A DNA stretch of 38,786 nucleotides from Cryobacterium sp. Y50 (GCF_002929805.1 NZ_PJJM01000070.1:1-38786), one strand, 5' to 3'; counted from the stretch's first letter, positions 16,176 through 25,586 are shown. The notes: a model not told the origin generated them from the sequence alone. Numbers and translations: made by a program.

Positions 16176-17135
16176 ATGCCCCAGTCACCCCAGCCCGTCG
16201 GCCCGTCGGACGCCAGTCTGTCGCCGCGCTTTGCCGGCATCGCTACCTTTGCGCGTTTGCCGCGCCTCGAAGACGTCGGCCACGCCGACATCGTCGTGGT
16301 CGGCGTGCCGTTCGATAGTGGAGTCAGTTACCGGCCCGGCGCCCGATTCGGCCCAGCCCATGTTCGCGAGGCGAGCCGGTTGTTGCGTCCCTACAATCCG
16401 GTGCAAGACGTCGAGCCATTCAACGCTCAGCAAGTCGTCGATGCTGGAGATATCGTGGCGAACCCGTTTAATATCGATGAGGCCATCACGCAAATTGAGG
16501 TCGCGGCTAAGCATCTCGGCCAGGACGGCACACGACTGGTCACCATTGGCGGCGACCATACGATTGCCCTGCCCCTGCTTCGTGCCGTCGCCGCACAGCA
16601 CGGTCCGGTCGCAGTGCTGCACTTCGACGCGCACCTGGATACTTGGGATACCTACTTCGGCGCCCCGATTACCCATGGCACTCCGTTCCGGCGCGCTTCC
16701 GAGGAAGGACTCATCGATCTCACAGCGAGCCTCCATATCGGTATCCGTGGCCCGCTTTACAGCAGCGACGACTTGACCGATGACGCCCGCCTTGGGTTCG
16801 CAATTATCGCGGGGCATGAACTTGAAACAGAGGGAGTCACCCGAGTTATCGAGCGGATGCTGGCCCGTCTCGGCGATCGGCCGGTCTACGTCTCGGTCGA
16901 CATCGATGTTCTCGATCCGGCACACGCACCAGGCACCGGAACCCCCGAGGCCGGCGGGCTCACCAGCCGCGAGCTGCTCGCCATCATTCGCGCTCTCCGA
17001 TCGGTCAATGTGGTCGGCGCCGACGTCGTCGAAGTCGCGCCAGCCTACGATCACGCCCAGATTACTGCGGTCGCGGCTTCGCACGTGGCCTACGAGCTCA
17101 TCTCCGCCATGACCCGCCGGGTGGCCCGAACATGA
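16176..17135 (+). CDS. Ureohydrolase (agmatinase/guanidinobutyrase family)
   Basis: A 319-aa manganese-dependent ureohydrolase that splits urea from a guanidino compound. All metal ligands are visible: His128 in GGDHT, Asp151, His153 and Asp155 in HFDAHLDT, and Asp242/Asp244 in [19 protein letters not shown]. The THGTPFRRA segment fits the agmatinase/guanidinobutyrase branch rather than arginase. The next gene resembles the 2-ketoarginine decarboxylase AruI, so 4-guanidinobutyrate is a plausible substrate; agmatine or another guanidino acid cannot be excluded. Its stop overlaps the start of the ThDP enzyme (ATGA), so the two are translationally coupled. Confidence 0.9.
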   Translation: MPQSPQPVGPSDASLSPRFAGIATFARLPRLEDVGHADIVVVGVPFDSGVSYRPGARFGPAHVREASRLLRPYNPVQDVEPFNAQQVVDAGDIVANPFNIDEAITQIEVAAKHLGQDGTRLVTIGGDHTIALPLLRAVAAQHGPVAVLHFDAHLDTWDTYFGAPITHGTPFRRASEEGLIDLTASLHIGIRGPLYSSDDLTDDARLGFAIIAGHELETEGVTRVIERMLARLGDRPVYVSVDIDVLDPAHAPGTGTPEAGGLTSRELLAIIRALRSVNVVGADVVEVAPAYDHAQITAVAASHVAYELISAMTRRVART

Positions 17136-18760
17136 CAGTTATTCGCAACGGCGGGGCAGCCGTTGTCGAAGCCCTCGTGCGTGAGGGCGTCGAGGTCGTA
17201 TTCGGTATCCCGGGAACTCACAATCTCGAGATTTATCGGGCTCTCGCCGGATCGGGCATCCGTCATGTCACTCCGCGGCACGAGCAGGGTGCGGGATACG
17301 CCGCCGACGGGTATGCCCGAGTCTCCGGGCGTCCAGGCGTAGTGATCACGACGAGCGGACCCGGTCTGACCAATGTCACAACGGCCGCAGCCACCGCCTA
17401 CGCAGACTCCGTTCCGCTGTTGGTGATCTCACCCGGCATCCCGCGTGGCCTTGAAGGCAAGAACGTCGGCTGGCTGCACGAAGTGAAAGACCAACAGGGT
17501 CACCTTGACGCTCTGCTCGAACGAAGTGTGCGGGTGAGCGAGATCGATGAGATCGGGCCGGCCATTGTCGAGATCTTCGACCGTTGGAGGGTGGGCCGGC
17601 CACGGCCAGTGCACCTAGAAATTCCGCTAGACCTCCTGGAGGGGGCTTGGGCGCTAGGTGGGAACGAGCCGCCTGGGGTGCAACGCGAGATGGAGCACCC
17701 GTCTGCCGAGTCGTTGGCTGCCGCTGCGCGCCTGCTCGGCACGGCCTGTCGGGTCAGTATTCTCGCTGGCGGAGGTGCCTGCCGAGCCGATGTTGAGGTG
17801 CTCCGGCTGGCCGAACTGCTGGATGCTCCGGTCGTCACGACGGTGCATGGCAAGGGAGTCATCCCGGAGAACCACCCGCTGTCGCTCGGCGCCTCGGCAC
17901 GACTCGCTCCCGCGCAGGACCTACTGAATGACTCCGACGTACTCCTAATCGTCGGATCGGAACTCGGCGATTCTGACCTGTGGGGCGGCACGATCGCGCC
18001 CTCCGGTGCGGTCATTCGAATCGACATCGATCCTGGGCAGCTCGACAAGAACCTGGCCGCGACCATTGGGCTCGAGGGTGACGCCGGGGCGATCCTGTCA
18101 GAGCTGACGGCGCTGGTGGCGGATTCTCACGGATCCAACGGACAGGCGCGCGCCGACGCCGCGCGGACTAAGGTCGAGGTTGCCGCACTCGTCGACGGCG
18201 CGCCGTGGCGCGAAGTGCAGCAATTGCTTCGCGCGGCACTGCCCGAGACGACGATTGTCGCTGGAGATAGCGCGCAGGTGTCTTACTACGGCACCGTGCA
18301 CTTCTGGCCGATGGACGAGCCGAATCAGTTTCTGTACCCGACCGGTTACGCGACTCTCGGTTATGGGCTGCCCGCGGCCATCGGCGCCAAACTGGCCGCG
18401 CCGGAGCGCCCGGTCATCGTGCTGGTCGGCGACGGTGGGTTTCAGTTCACCGGGATGGAACTCGTCACGGCTGCGGAACAGGGCCTTGGCCTTCCGGTCA
18501 TTATTATGAACAACTCAGGCTTCGCCGAGATTCGCGACCAGGAGATCGAGCGCGGAATCGACCTGATCGGTGTGGATATTTCCGGACCGGACTTTCCCGC
18601 TCTCGGTGTGGCGTGCAATGGCTACGGGGTGCGGCTGAACGGCCTCGATGGGTTGGCCGAGGCGGTGGCTCGGGCGCTCGCCGCCGATCGTCCGACCGTC
18701 ATCGAAGTGGTCCTGCAGCCGTCGCCATCGGCTGAACTAATACGAAAAAATTCTGATTAG
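17132..18760 (+). CDS. ThDP-dependent decarboxylase, AruI-like
   Basis: A 542-aa enzyme of the acetolactate synthase/2-keto acid decarboxylase superfamily. The N-terminal ThDP domain has [17 protein letters not shown] and the catalytic Glu51 in [17 protein letters not shown]. The C-terminal domain has [15 protein letters not shown]...MNNSGF for ThDP/Mg binding. From memory, the [12 protein letters not shown] and WLHEVKDQ stretches resemble AruI, the 5-guanidino-2-oxopentanoate (2-ketoarginine) decarboxylase of the arginine transaminase pathway. Position after a ureohydrolase supports this: decarboxylation would give 4-guanidinobutyraldehyde. No transaminase or aldehyde dehydrogenase for that pathway is seen nearby. 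A generic acetolactate synthase-like role remains possible. Confidence 0.8.
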   Translation: MTVIRNGGAAVVEALVREGVEVVFGIPGTHNLEIYRALAGSGIRHVTPRHEQGAGYAADGYARVSGRPGVVITTSGPGLTNVTTAAATAYADSVPLLVISPGIPRGLEGKNVGWLHEVKDQQGHLDALLERSVRVSEIDEIGPAIVEIFDRWRVGRPRPVHLEIPLDLLEGAWALGGNEPPGVQREMEHPSAESLAAAARLLGTACRVSILAGGGACRADVEVLRLAELLDAPVVTTVHGKGVIPENHPLSLGASARLAPAQDLLNDSDVLLIVGSELGDSDLWGGTIAPSGAVIRIDIDPGQLDKNLAATIGLEGDAGAILSELTALVADSHGSNGQARADAARTKVEVAALVDGAPWREVQQLLRAALPETTIVAGDSAQVSYYGTVHFWPMDEPNQFLYPTGYATLGYGLPAAIGAKLAAPERPVIVLVGDGGFQFTGMELVTAAEQGLGLPVIIMNNSGFAEIRDQEIERGIDLIGVDISGPDFPALGVACNGYGVRLNGLDGLAEAVARALAADRPTVIEVVLQPSPSAELIRKNSD

Positions 18761-18803
18761 CACCTTTAATGTTCCGCTCCGTAAGTTCATTGATGAAATC
18801 GCA

Positions 18804-18839
18804 CGAAGGATTTACGGTCTAGATGACGTCCGTCCTTCG
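18804..18839 (+). terminator. Probable terminator of the guanidino operon
   Basis: CGAAGG and CCTTCG pair over 6 bp, extended by ACGG/CCGT with a bulge, followed by a T-rich CTTTCCTTTT. It begins 43 bases after the ThDP enzyme stop codon. Bases 18840-19047 show no recognisable gene. Confidence 0.5.
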
Positions 18840-19047
18840 CTTTCCTTTTGACTCTGGAGTTACGGCGCAGGACAGTGGGTGGCGTCGCCGAATTAGTGAA
18901 TCACCATGTTTCGTTTCTTCAGTGTGGGTGGGAAACTCGCTTTCTTCGCGGCGCTCACGCGAGGCCTCACGCTCCCTCGAGAGTAATGGCTGCGATTTCC
19001 TCAATGAGCGGGAGTCGCTTGGCTCTCTGACGTAAAGGTTTCGAACA

Positions 19048-19630
19048 ATGATTACTGCAATTGTGCAGGGGGCTCACTTGGTGGGCTCCGTCAACTTTCC
19101 TGACGCAGAGACCATTTTCCGCACCGTCCATGATGCGCTGAATGATCGCCTCAAGCGCATTCCTGACGGCTAGGTTGGCGACCGTTTCTTGGGGATCGCA
19201 TTCCAGCCAGACCTGATGAGGCAAACCGAGGGTCACGAAAGGGTCAGTGACGAACCCATTCTTATCAAGCGCCTCGACCAGCGACCGTTGCGCATTTCTG
19301 ACGGCGTCAATGCAGCGTCACTCCGATTGCCGCCGCTCGGCAACGCAAAATCGGCGATCGAGTCATGGGAGATCTTTCGCAGTTTGCAGAATAATGGTGT
19401 TGTTCGAGCGGAAACTCGCTTTCAGGTTTCTCTGCCGACTCTAACGGTCGAGAGTGTTGCATATGTTGTGGCCGATTCTCAGGCCGCGTTTGAGCCAGTC
19501 CCCACGTCGCGCGTTACGGTGTTGCTACCGAATGTGGCTGCAGTCGCGCTCCGGAAGAGGACACAGTCCCATTGCTGAAGACCCACTGCAAGGTCACCGC
19601 GGTCTACCAGAGAATTCGGCTGGGTGAGGG
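19048..19630 (+). pseudogene. Decayed MetE-like (cobalamin-independent methionine synthase II family) gene
   Basis: From ATG 19048, preceded by AAAGG, the frame reads MITAIVQGAHLVGSVNFPDA and then a family-typical FRTVHDALNDRLKRIPDG. At 19171 a TAG interrupts where the family has GAG (Glu). The same frame then continues with FQPDLMRQTEGHERV, LRISDGVNAASLRLPPLG, SWEIFRSLQNNGVV and FQVSLPT until about 19498. Another frame then gives RYGVATECGCSRAPEE, the family's C-terminal segment. The middle of the gene, roughly 200 codons, is missing and the natural stop is lost into the end of pabB. These distant homologues of MetE/UroD-fold proteins have no clear function. Confidence 0.82.
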
Positions 19631-19661
19631 GCATTTCGCGCCTGGTGTGGACACTGCTCCG

Positions 19662-21098
19662 TCAGGCGATGATCACCGCAGACACGCACGCCAGCAGCGG
19701 TGCGGCTTTGAGCATCGTTTCCTCGTACTCTTCCTCCGCAACCGACCAGGCGGTAATGCCACCACCCGTGCCGATGGTCGCCATCGTCGGTCCAATCACC
19801 AGGCTTCGAATCGTCACGCCCAGGTCGACGCGACCGTCTGCCCCCATATATCCGAAGGCGCCGGCGTAGGGTCCCCGGGCACCTCCTTCGAGTCGATCGA
19901 TGATGCTCATCGCGCTGTGTTTCGGCGCTCCGGTCATCGACCCGGCCGGCAAACACGCCTCAACGGCGTCTACCCAGGTCAGTTTTGGGTCGATCCTCGC
20001 TGAGATGGTGCTCACCAGTTGGTGTACGTTTTGGTAGGACTCCACCCGGAGAAAATCGGGGACCTGCACCGAGCCGGTTTCGGCCACCCGACCCAGATCA
20101 TTGCGCATCAGATCCACGATCATCACGTTCTCCGCGATCTCTTTGTGATGACCGGCCAGCTCCGTTATGAGCCCGGCATCTTCCTCGGCGTTTCGTCCTC
20201 GGGGGCGCGTACCTTTAATAGGTCGGGTGGTCATCGTTCCGTCCGGGCAAACCTCAAGGAACTGCTCGGGGGAGGAACTTAATAGCGCCAAGTCGGCGAA
20301 ACGGATCAGCGCTCCATGGTGTGCCGGGTTCAGTCGACGCAACCGGCGATAGGTCTGGACCGGGTCCAGTGTTCCCTGGATGGCGATCTCATTGGTCAGG
20401 CAGATCTGGTAAGCATCACCCTCCGCGATGGCATCCCGGCATTGTTCGACGAGGTCGACGTACTCCGCGCGGGTATGACGAAGCGAGGCCTTCCTCGGAT
20501 GCCCGGCCTTCGGGAGCGGCGGTACCGCGCTCCCGACCAGGGATCGGAGGATCACCTGAACGCCCCGGACCCACAGTTCCGCTGACGGAGACTCGGCGGG
20601 GACGCGGAGTGACATGGTCGACGTGCGGTGGTCGAAGGCGATAATGCGGTCGGCCCACATTAGGGCAGCGTCGGGCAGGGCAGACGCGTGACACGGCGAC
20701 CCCACCGTTTTGGCCCCCAGTTCATACCCCAGCCACCCGACCCAGCCGATCCGCAGGCCGCCGACCGGGTCAGCCATCTTGCCGGGTCCTCGAGTGCCGG
20801 TCGTTAGCCTGAGCAGGTCGAAGATCGAGCCCTCGAACTTGTCGCTCGTGCCCACTCCCGAGACGCGGATGGTGTCGCCCTCGCCGGACGACGTGACGAC
20901 CGGGGCTGATTGTGAGGGCAATCCCAGGTAGCTCACTCCGGTCTCAGCTTCGACCCCGCTATCAAGCCAGAATGTATTCTCCTCAAATTGCAGAAGACGC
21001 AGGAACACAAGTTCGGGTTCGACCCAGAAGTCCAGAACAATCTCTCGACAGGTCACCGTGTCTGCGGGTTGCCTCAGCCGTTCATTCAACCCGGTCAT
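19662..21098 (-). CDS. pabB: Aminodeoxychorismate synthase component I
   Basis: A 478-aa chorismate-utilising enzyme. It forms 4-amino-4-deoxychorismate from chorismate and ammonia for folate synthesis. Motifs of the catalytic domain are ISTIT-like ALLSSSPEQFLEV, TTRPIKGTRPRGR (the lysine in PIKGT is the PabB mark; TrpE has PIAGT), IAENVMIVDLMRNDLGRV, LPAGSMTGAPK and the C-terminal GTGGGITAWS. The amidotransferase partner is not in the window. The ATG at 21098 has GAGGGGG upstream. The gene seems intact although it sits in a region of decayed genes. TrpE-like anthranilate synthase is a less likely alternative. Confidence 0.9.
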   Translation of the reverse strand: MTGLNERLRQPADTVTCREIVLDFWVEPELVFLRLLQFEENTFWLDSGVEAETGVSYLGLPSQSAPVVTSSGEGDTIRVSGVGTSDKFEGSIFDLLRLTTGTRGPGKMADPVGGLRIGWVGWLGYELGAKTVGSPCHASALPDAALMWADRIIAFDHRTSTMSLRVPAESPSAELWVRGVQVILRSLVGSAVPPLPKAGHPRKASLRHTRAEYVDLVEQCRDAIAEGDAYQICLTNEIAIQGTLDPVQTYRRLRRLNPAHHGALIRFADLALLSSSPEQFLEVCPDGTMTTRPIKGTRPRGRNAEEDAGLITELAGHHKEIAENVMIVDLMRNDLGRVAETGSVQVPDFLRVESYQNVHQLVSTISARIDPKLTWVDAVEACLPAGSMTGAPKHSAMSIIDRLEGGARGPYAGAFGYMGADGRVDLGVTIRSLVIGPTMATIGTGGGITAWSVAEEEYEETMLKAAPLLACVSAVIIA

Positions 21099-21228
21099 GA
21101 TTCCCCCTCTTCAGATGCCACCGTGCATTGCAACCAGATTGTCCCGAGCACTTGCTGGCAGAATGGCGAGGTTTAGGTAAATCCTATCTTCGAGGTACAA
21201 GTGCCGTGGCGTGTCGCTTGCCATGAAT

Positions 21229-21298
21229 ATGGGACCACCGTAGGCGGTTTTCTGCCAGGTTCATGGGACCACCTGAATGGCCCAGCTATGGGACCACC
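21229..21298. repeat. Three 11-bp repeats at an IS21-type element end
   Basis: ATGGGACCACC occurs at 21229, 21263 and 21288, the spacing expected of multiple transposase sites in an IS21 terminus. They lie just upstream of the istA remnant that starts at 21380. No matching right end was found. The remainder of 21099-21379 appears non-coding. Confidence 0.65.
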
Positions 21299-21379
21299 CG
21301 GCGAGTCGTGCTGGGGGGGGTTCTTGGGTCAGCTGTTTGATCATAGCGCGAGCATTTTTCGACGTGGAGGTCATCGGCT

Positions 21380-21860
21380 ATGGGATTCAGGGATGTCAGT
21401 GTGAATGAGATCAGGGAAGTGCTGCGGGGGTGGCAGCGCGTGGGAGTCGCTGTTGGAGCGGGAGGCGGAGATCGAGGCCTGGGTCGCTGGTGATGGTCGT
21501 GACCATCCGGCGCTGTCGATCGTGAAGATCGAGGAATTGTTGGCTCGGTCGGGGTGCATGGTGCCGTATCGAACGTTGCATCGCTTTGTGACGGAACGCT
21601 GCGGGTATTGGCTCCGCGACGTCACGGTGCGTGTCGACGATGGGGAGCCGGGCGCGGAGTTGCAGCTCGACTTCGGTAAAATGGGTTTCATCACTGACGC
21701 GGGCACTGGGAAGCGCCGGCGGGTGTACGCGCTGATTTTCACGGCCTTGTACTCACGACACATGTTCGTCTGGCTGTCGTACTCGCAGACCCTCGCCGCG
21801 GTGATCGCCGGGTGCGAGGCGGCGTGGGCGTTCTTCAATGGGGTTTTCAAGGTCTTGGTC
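21380..21860 (+). pseudogene. istA: IS21-family transposase istA remnant (rightward)
   Basis: The ATG at 21380 begins MGFRDVSVNEIREVLRGWQR, the typical IstA N-terminus. The DNA-binding region is then largely deleted and the frame changes. The frame resumes at about 21440 with WESLLEREAEIEAWVAGDG, IVKIEELLARSG, VPYRTLHRFVTERCGYW and AELQLDFGKMG, the first acidic catalytic region of the DDE domain. It continues through YALIFTALYSRHMFVW and is cut at about 21860 by a palindrome and an oppositely oriented IS21 remnant. No istB ATPase gene is present, so it cannot move by itself. Confidence 0.85.
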
Positions 21861-21861
21861 C

Positions 21862-21890
21862 CCGGATATGTTCCGCGGAACATAGTCCGG
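21862..21890. repeat. Long palindrome at the junction of two IS remnants
   Basis: An 18-bp perfect palindrome TATGTTCCGCGGAACATA is flanked by CCGGA and TCCGG, giving a 28-bp pairing with one bulged G. It separates the rightward and leftward istA fragments. It could be an end of a lost element, a recombination site or a strong hairpin; I cannot assign it. Confidence 0.6.
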
Positions 21891-21892
21891 CG

Positions 21893-22471
21893 GTGCTGTC
21901 AAGGGCCATGAAGATCGAACACGGTGCGCCGCCCGTGTCAGACACACTCGGACGTTTCGCCGCGGTAGGCCTGCACGAAGCGCATGTGCGAGAACGGGAC
22001 CGTGACGACGAAGATGTGCAGAACCTGCCGGACCCCGGTGACGATGGCCTCGGCCTGCCCAAAGTCGACCTGGGCGGTGCCGGCCGGCCAGACCAGCTCG
22101 GTGAAGCCCTCCCCGACCTGCCGGTGCTGGCCTTTCCACTTCTTAACGAAGCGTTGCACCGGCGAATAACTGCCGAGATAATCCCGCTCGGCGACCAACC
22201 GGTCAAAGACCCGTTGGGCCGTGTGGCGTTGCTTGCGCGGCCGCTGCTGGTCCTCACCCAACCACAGCTCAATGGTGTCTTCGAAGCCGGTCAAGCCCGA
22301 CCCGGCCGGCCGAAGCACGGGCGTCGGGGGCTTCGGCGAGTAGTCCTGCTGAACGGTGTCTTTCGTCACCGAATCGCGGCTCACTCCCAACCGTCGGGCG
22401 ATTTCACGGCCCGCGATTCCGTGGGAGTCGAGAGTTCTGATATTTTCTTGCACGGACATGGGTACCGTCAT
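21893..22471 (-). pseudogene. istA: Second IS21-family istA remnant (leftward)
   Basis: A different IstA from the one at 21380. It starts MTVPMSVQENIRTLDSHGIA and has an HTH (GREIARRLGVSRDSVTK), a TAQRVFDRLVAERDYLGSYS region and a DDE-domain start (WPAGTAQVDFGQAEAI). The frame stops at 21938 just after MRFVQAYRGETSECV, where intact copies continue. The remainder is lost at the palindrome near 21890. Start could be 22471 or 22459. No istB is present. The two remnants show that at least two IS21 elements inserted here. Confidence 0.82.
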
Positions 22472-22669
22472 CTGCTTTCTAGTTCCTTCCGGCGCGACCG
22501 CTTGGCAGTAGCTACGCCTTAAGGAACCTATCGAGGGGTGGCGGGCCCATGTCTGCAACACTGTGGATCGGGCCGAGGTCACCGGGTGATCTCAAACTCT
22601 GCGCATCCCCGAAACCACCATCGTGGCGGGGAATTGCCTGGCCTGATAATTAGCGCTCTTTCGGCAGGA

Positions 22670-23254
22670 AACCCGCCACTAACTTGGCAGGAATCCAACG
22701 CCGAAACGGCCTACAAGGAATTGATCACACACAGCCTGGCCGGCGATTTCGACGTGCGCGGCTTCAAGTCCCACCCGACGGTGCAGAACTTCAACCCGAG
22801 CGACGAGCAGTTCTACCTGCTCTGGGCCGCCCTGCAGAACCTCGGCCTGCCGGCCCTGTGCCACACCGGGCAGACCGGCATCGGCTCTGGCCGGCCCGGC
22901 GGCTTCGGCCTCAAGCTCGGGCTGTCCAACCAGATACTGCTCGACAACGTCGCCGCCGACTTTCCCGAGTTGCCGATCATTATGGCGCACCCGAGGGTGC
23001 GGTGGCAGGACGAAGCCCTCGCCGTCGCCACCCATAAATAGAACGTCTACATCGACCTGTCCGGCTGGTCGCCCAAGTACTTTCCCGAGAACTTCGTGCG
23101 CCAGGCCAAATCTTTTCTGCGGGACAAGGCGCTGTTCGGCAGCGACGTTCCCCTGATCAGCCCCGACCGCTGGCTGAGAGACTTCGCCGTCCTGAACCTC
23201 AAAGACAGCATACGGCCGAAAATTCTCAAGAACAACGCCGTGCGTCTGCTCTGA
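22670..23254 (+). pseudogene. 5'-truncated amidohydrolase-2 family gene
   Basis: The sequence encodes the C-terminal two-thirds of an amidohydrolase of the ACMSD/aromatic-acid decarboxylase type (TIM barrel metal hydrolase). Visible parts are ITHSLAGDFDVRGFKSHPT, ALCHTGQTGIGSGRPGG, PELPIIMAHPR, then after a TAG at 23039 in the same frame NVYIDLSGWSPKYFPENF, KALFGSDVPLISPDRW and a normal end at 23254. The 5' end is lost next to the IS21 remnant, and the in-frame TAG lies where the family has a coding residue. The acyl-CoA dehydrogenase remnant follows at once, so both were probably once an aromatic-catabolism operon. Confidence 0.83.
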
Positions 23255-23255
23255 C

Positions 23256-23735
23256 TTGTCGCATGACCGATTCTACCCGAGCGACCAGTTCGGCTACTCG
23301 ACCCTGCTCAGCGAGAGCGAGCTCGACGTGCTCGGCCAACTGTGGGCGGTGCTCGACGCCGAGGTGCAGCCGCTTCTCGCCGATCACTGGGAGGCTGACG
23401 AGTTTCCGTTCGAGATCGTGCCGAAGCTTGTCGACGTGGACCTCGTAAACCGGGGAATCAGCGCGTTCTACGGTGGCTTTCGCAATTTCGAACTGGCCCG
23501 CACCGACGCATCCGTTGCCACGTTCTACAACCCGGAGTTTCTCTTCACGCTCACAGAACTCGATCTCTTGTTTGATCGCGACGACCGCGGCTCCTTTCAA
23601 CATTTCTACACCGAGACGGTCGGCTATATGTTTCTCAAGGTTGTGCAGTGACTTGGCGCCTATAACGATTATGGAGCGCCGAATGCCCCGGTACGGTTGT
23701 CAGCGCAGCATCTGCGCGGAACCCGACGCTGAGAG
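23256..23735 (+). pseudogene. Chimeric remnant: acyl-CoA dehydrogenase N-terminus joined to HPPD-like C-terminus
   Basis: About 90 residues (SHDRFYPSDQFGYSTLL through NFELARTDASVATFYN) match the N-terminus of an acyl-CoA dehydrogenase. At about 23527 the frame passes without break into LTELDLLFDRDDRGSFQHFY, then ETVGYMFLKVVQ, a TGA at 23649, and in the same frame LGAYNDYGAPNAPVRLSAQ. The second part resembles the iron-binding C-terminus of the 4-hydroxyphenylpyruvate dioxygenase-like domain found in two-domain sugar-phosphate isomerase/HPPD proteins such as QuiC. The TGA sits where those proteins have Arg (CGA). Both parent genes have lost most of their length, so no function is expected. Confidence 0.75.
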
Positions 23736-23742
23736 GCATTCA

Positions 23743-23851
23743 TGACTGATTCTCGCCCCGATTGTTTCATTCACTCGGTGGAAAAGGCGGTCTCACCCCG
23801 GCCGAACACGACTACCTCCGGGAGCTGCTCGGCAAGTTGCTCTACGACTGA
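23743..23851 (+). pseudogene. Short gene tail, possibly MarR-like
   Basis: A start-like MTDSRPD is followed, after a frame change, by GGLTPAEHDYLRELLGKLLYD and a stop at about 23851. The ending resembles the C-terminal helix of MarR-type regulators, but it is too short for a firm call. It lies at the end of the decayed catabolic genes. Confidence 0.4.
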
Positions 23852-23861
23852 ATCCACGGAT

Positions 23862-23894
23862 AGAGCAGATGCCCGGCACAGGGCATCCGCTCTT
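23862..23894. terminator. Hairpin between the gene graveyard and the aldehyde dehydrogenase gene
   Basis: AGAGC-A-GATGCCC pairs with GGGCATC-C-GCTCT (12 bp, one mismatch) across a 6-base loop, followed on the + strand by TCTTCGGTT. It sits 85 bases beyond the aldehyde dehydrogenase stop and 10 bases after the decayed regulator, so it may terminate transcription from both sides. Confidence 0.6.
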
Positions 23895-23978
23895 CGGTTG
23901 GCGGTTACGTCACGTTGAGGAGCGTTGCACCCTGAACTGCGCGGTGACCGTCCTCAACGTCGCGGGCAAGACCGTCAC

Positions 23979-25472
23979 TCAGAACGGGAAAGCCCCCGGA
24001 ACACGGCGCATCGTGATCCAGCGTGTCTCGGTGAATGCCTCGATGTTCGCCTCGGCACCGCCCTGCCGCGATCCGGTGCCCGACGCGCCAACCCCGCCAA
24101 ACGGGGCATTCGCCTCGTCGTTCACGGTCTGGTCGTTGATGTGCACGATGCCCGAAGGAATACGCTGCGCCAACTCAAGCCCGCGCATGGCATCCGACGT
24201 CACGATCCCGAGGGACAGGCCGTATTCGCTCGCGCTCGCCAGATGCACTGCCTCGTCGTCAGTGCTGAACTTCACAACAGAGGCAACGGGTCCGAAGACC
24301 TCTTCGCAGTAGGCTGGACCGTCCAACGGCGAGTTCGCCAGCACGGTCGGGCGGTAGAACAAGCCGTAATAGCTGCCGCCGGCCTTCAACTCTGCGCCCG
24401 CCTCGACGGAGTCCGTGACCAGTCGGTGAATCCGGTCGCGCTGGTTCTCGTCGATGATCGGGCCGAGATGGACCTGGTCGGTCGCCGGGTTGCCCACCGC
24501 CATCGACTCAGCCTTCGCGGCAAGCTTTTCGACATACTGGTCGAAGATGCTCTCATGCACGATGTGGCGTCCGATCGACATACAGATCTGACCCTGATGC
24601 AGGAAGGAACCCCACGCCGCGAGGTTGACGGCCTTGTCGACATCGGCGTCTTCGAGCACGATGAAGGCCGAGTTGCCCCCGAGTTCGAGGTGAGCGCGCT
24701 TGAGGTGCTTGCCGGCGAGTTCGCCAACCGCTCTGCCTGCTTTGGTCGAGCCGGTGAAGGCGATAACCCGGATGTTGGGGTCGGTTACCATCGCCTCGCC
24801 GACGTCGGCGCCTCCCGTGACCAACTGCAACACCCCGGCCGGCAGCCCGGCCTCCTCGAAGACGCGCACCATCATCACACCGCCGGTCACCGCGGTACGA
24901 GGGTCGGGCTTGAGTACGACCGCATTGCCGAGTGCGAGAGCGGGGGCCACAGCTCGGATTCCCAGGATGATCGGAACGTTGAACGGTGAAACTACACCGA
25001 CGACCCCGGCCGGAACCCGCTGGGCGATAGAGATTCTGGGTTCTTCGCTCGAGAGGAGCTGGCCGAGCGGATGCGACGGCAGCGCTGCCGCCTCGTAGCA
25101 TTCCTGGGCACCGACGTGCAGTGCGAACCCTGCAAAGCCCGGCACGCTGCCGGCTTCCCTCACGTTCCAGTCCATGATCTCGTCGGCATGTTTTTCCATG
25201 AGCGCTGCCGCCTTGCGCAGCACTCCGGCGCGCACGGGGGGCGGGGTCGCCGCCCATGCCTTCTGGGCAGCTGCTGCGCCGGCGGCGGCCACGGCTACGT
25301 CCGCCAGCGTCGCAATTCCTACGCGGCCCAACTCGTGCCCGGTCGCCGGTTCGATGACCGGGATATCGCCGCCGGCTCCCACCGTCCACTCGCCGTTGAT
25401 GTAGATCTTTCCAGACCAGGCTGCCGGATCGAGAAACAGGTCGGTCGTCGTGTCGTCAGTCGTGAGAGTCAT
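23979..25472 (-). CDS. Benzaldehyde dehydrogenase-like NAD(P)+ aldehyde dehydrogenase
   Basis: A complete 497-aa aldehyde dehydrogenase. Catalytic and binding residues are in place: Asn165 in SPFNVP, Lys188 in LKPDPRT, GSTKAG (241-246), Glu263 in LELGGNS and nucleophile Cys297 in HQGQICMSIGRH. The VPAGVVGVVSPFNVPIIL and LKPDPRTAVTGGVM stretches and the C-terminal MRRVPGAFPF are typical of XylC-type benzaldehyde/vanillin-group enzymes. It is the last gene of the operon with the benzoylformate-decarboxylase-like enzyme, whose product would be its substrate. Oxidation would give benzoate or 4-hydroxybenzoate; the latter would feed pobA. GAGGAAG precedes the ATG. A 114-base gap separates it from the decarboxylase gene. 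Confidence 0.92.
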   Translation of the reverse strand: MTLTTDDTTTDLFLDPAAWSGKIYINGEWTVGAGGDIPVIEPATGHELGRVGIATLADVAVAAAGAAAAQKAWAATPPPVRAGVLRKAAALMEKHADEIMDWNVREAGSVPGFAGFALHVGAQECYEAAALPSHPLGQLLSSEEPRISIAQRVPAGVVGVVSPFNVPIILGIRAVAPALALGNAVVLKPDPRTAVTGGVMMVRVFEEAGLPAGVLQLVTGGADVGEAMVTDPNIRVIAFTGSTKAGRAVGELAGKHLKRAHLELGGNSAFIVLEDADVDKAVNLAAWGSFLHQGQICMSIGRHIVHESIFDQYVEKLAAKAESMAVGNPATDQVHLGPIIDENQRDRIHRLVTDSVEAGAELKAGGSYYGLFYRPTVLANSPLDGPAYCEEVFGPVASVVKFSTDDEAVHLASASEYGLSLGIVTSDAMRGLELAQRIPSGIVHINDQTVNDEANAPFGGVGASGTGSRQGGAEANIEAFTETRWITMRRVPGAFPF

Positions 25473-25586
25473 TGTCTCTTCTTCCTCGTTTTGTTGGGAT
25501 TACTTTTAGGTATGTTCAGATCAGGAGATGTTCTGACACACCGGTGGCGCATACTTTTCGTCGAGCGCCGCCTGGGTCAGACCTAT

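Noticed and set aside
23925..24989. 354-codon + strand ORF antisense to the aldehyde dehydrogenase
   Set aside because: No domain is visible and the aldehyde dehydrogenase on the other strand is complete with all catalytic residues.
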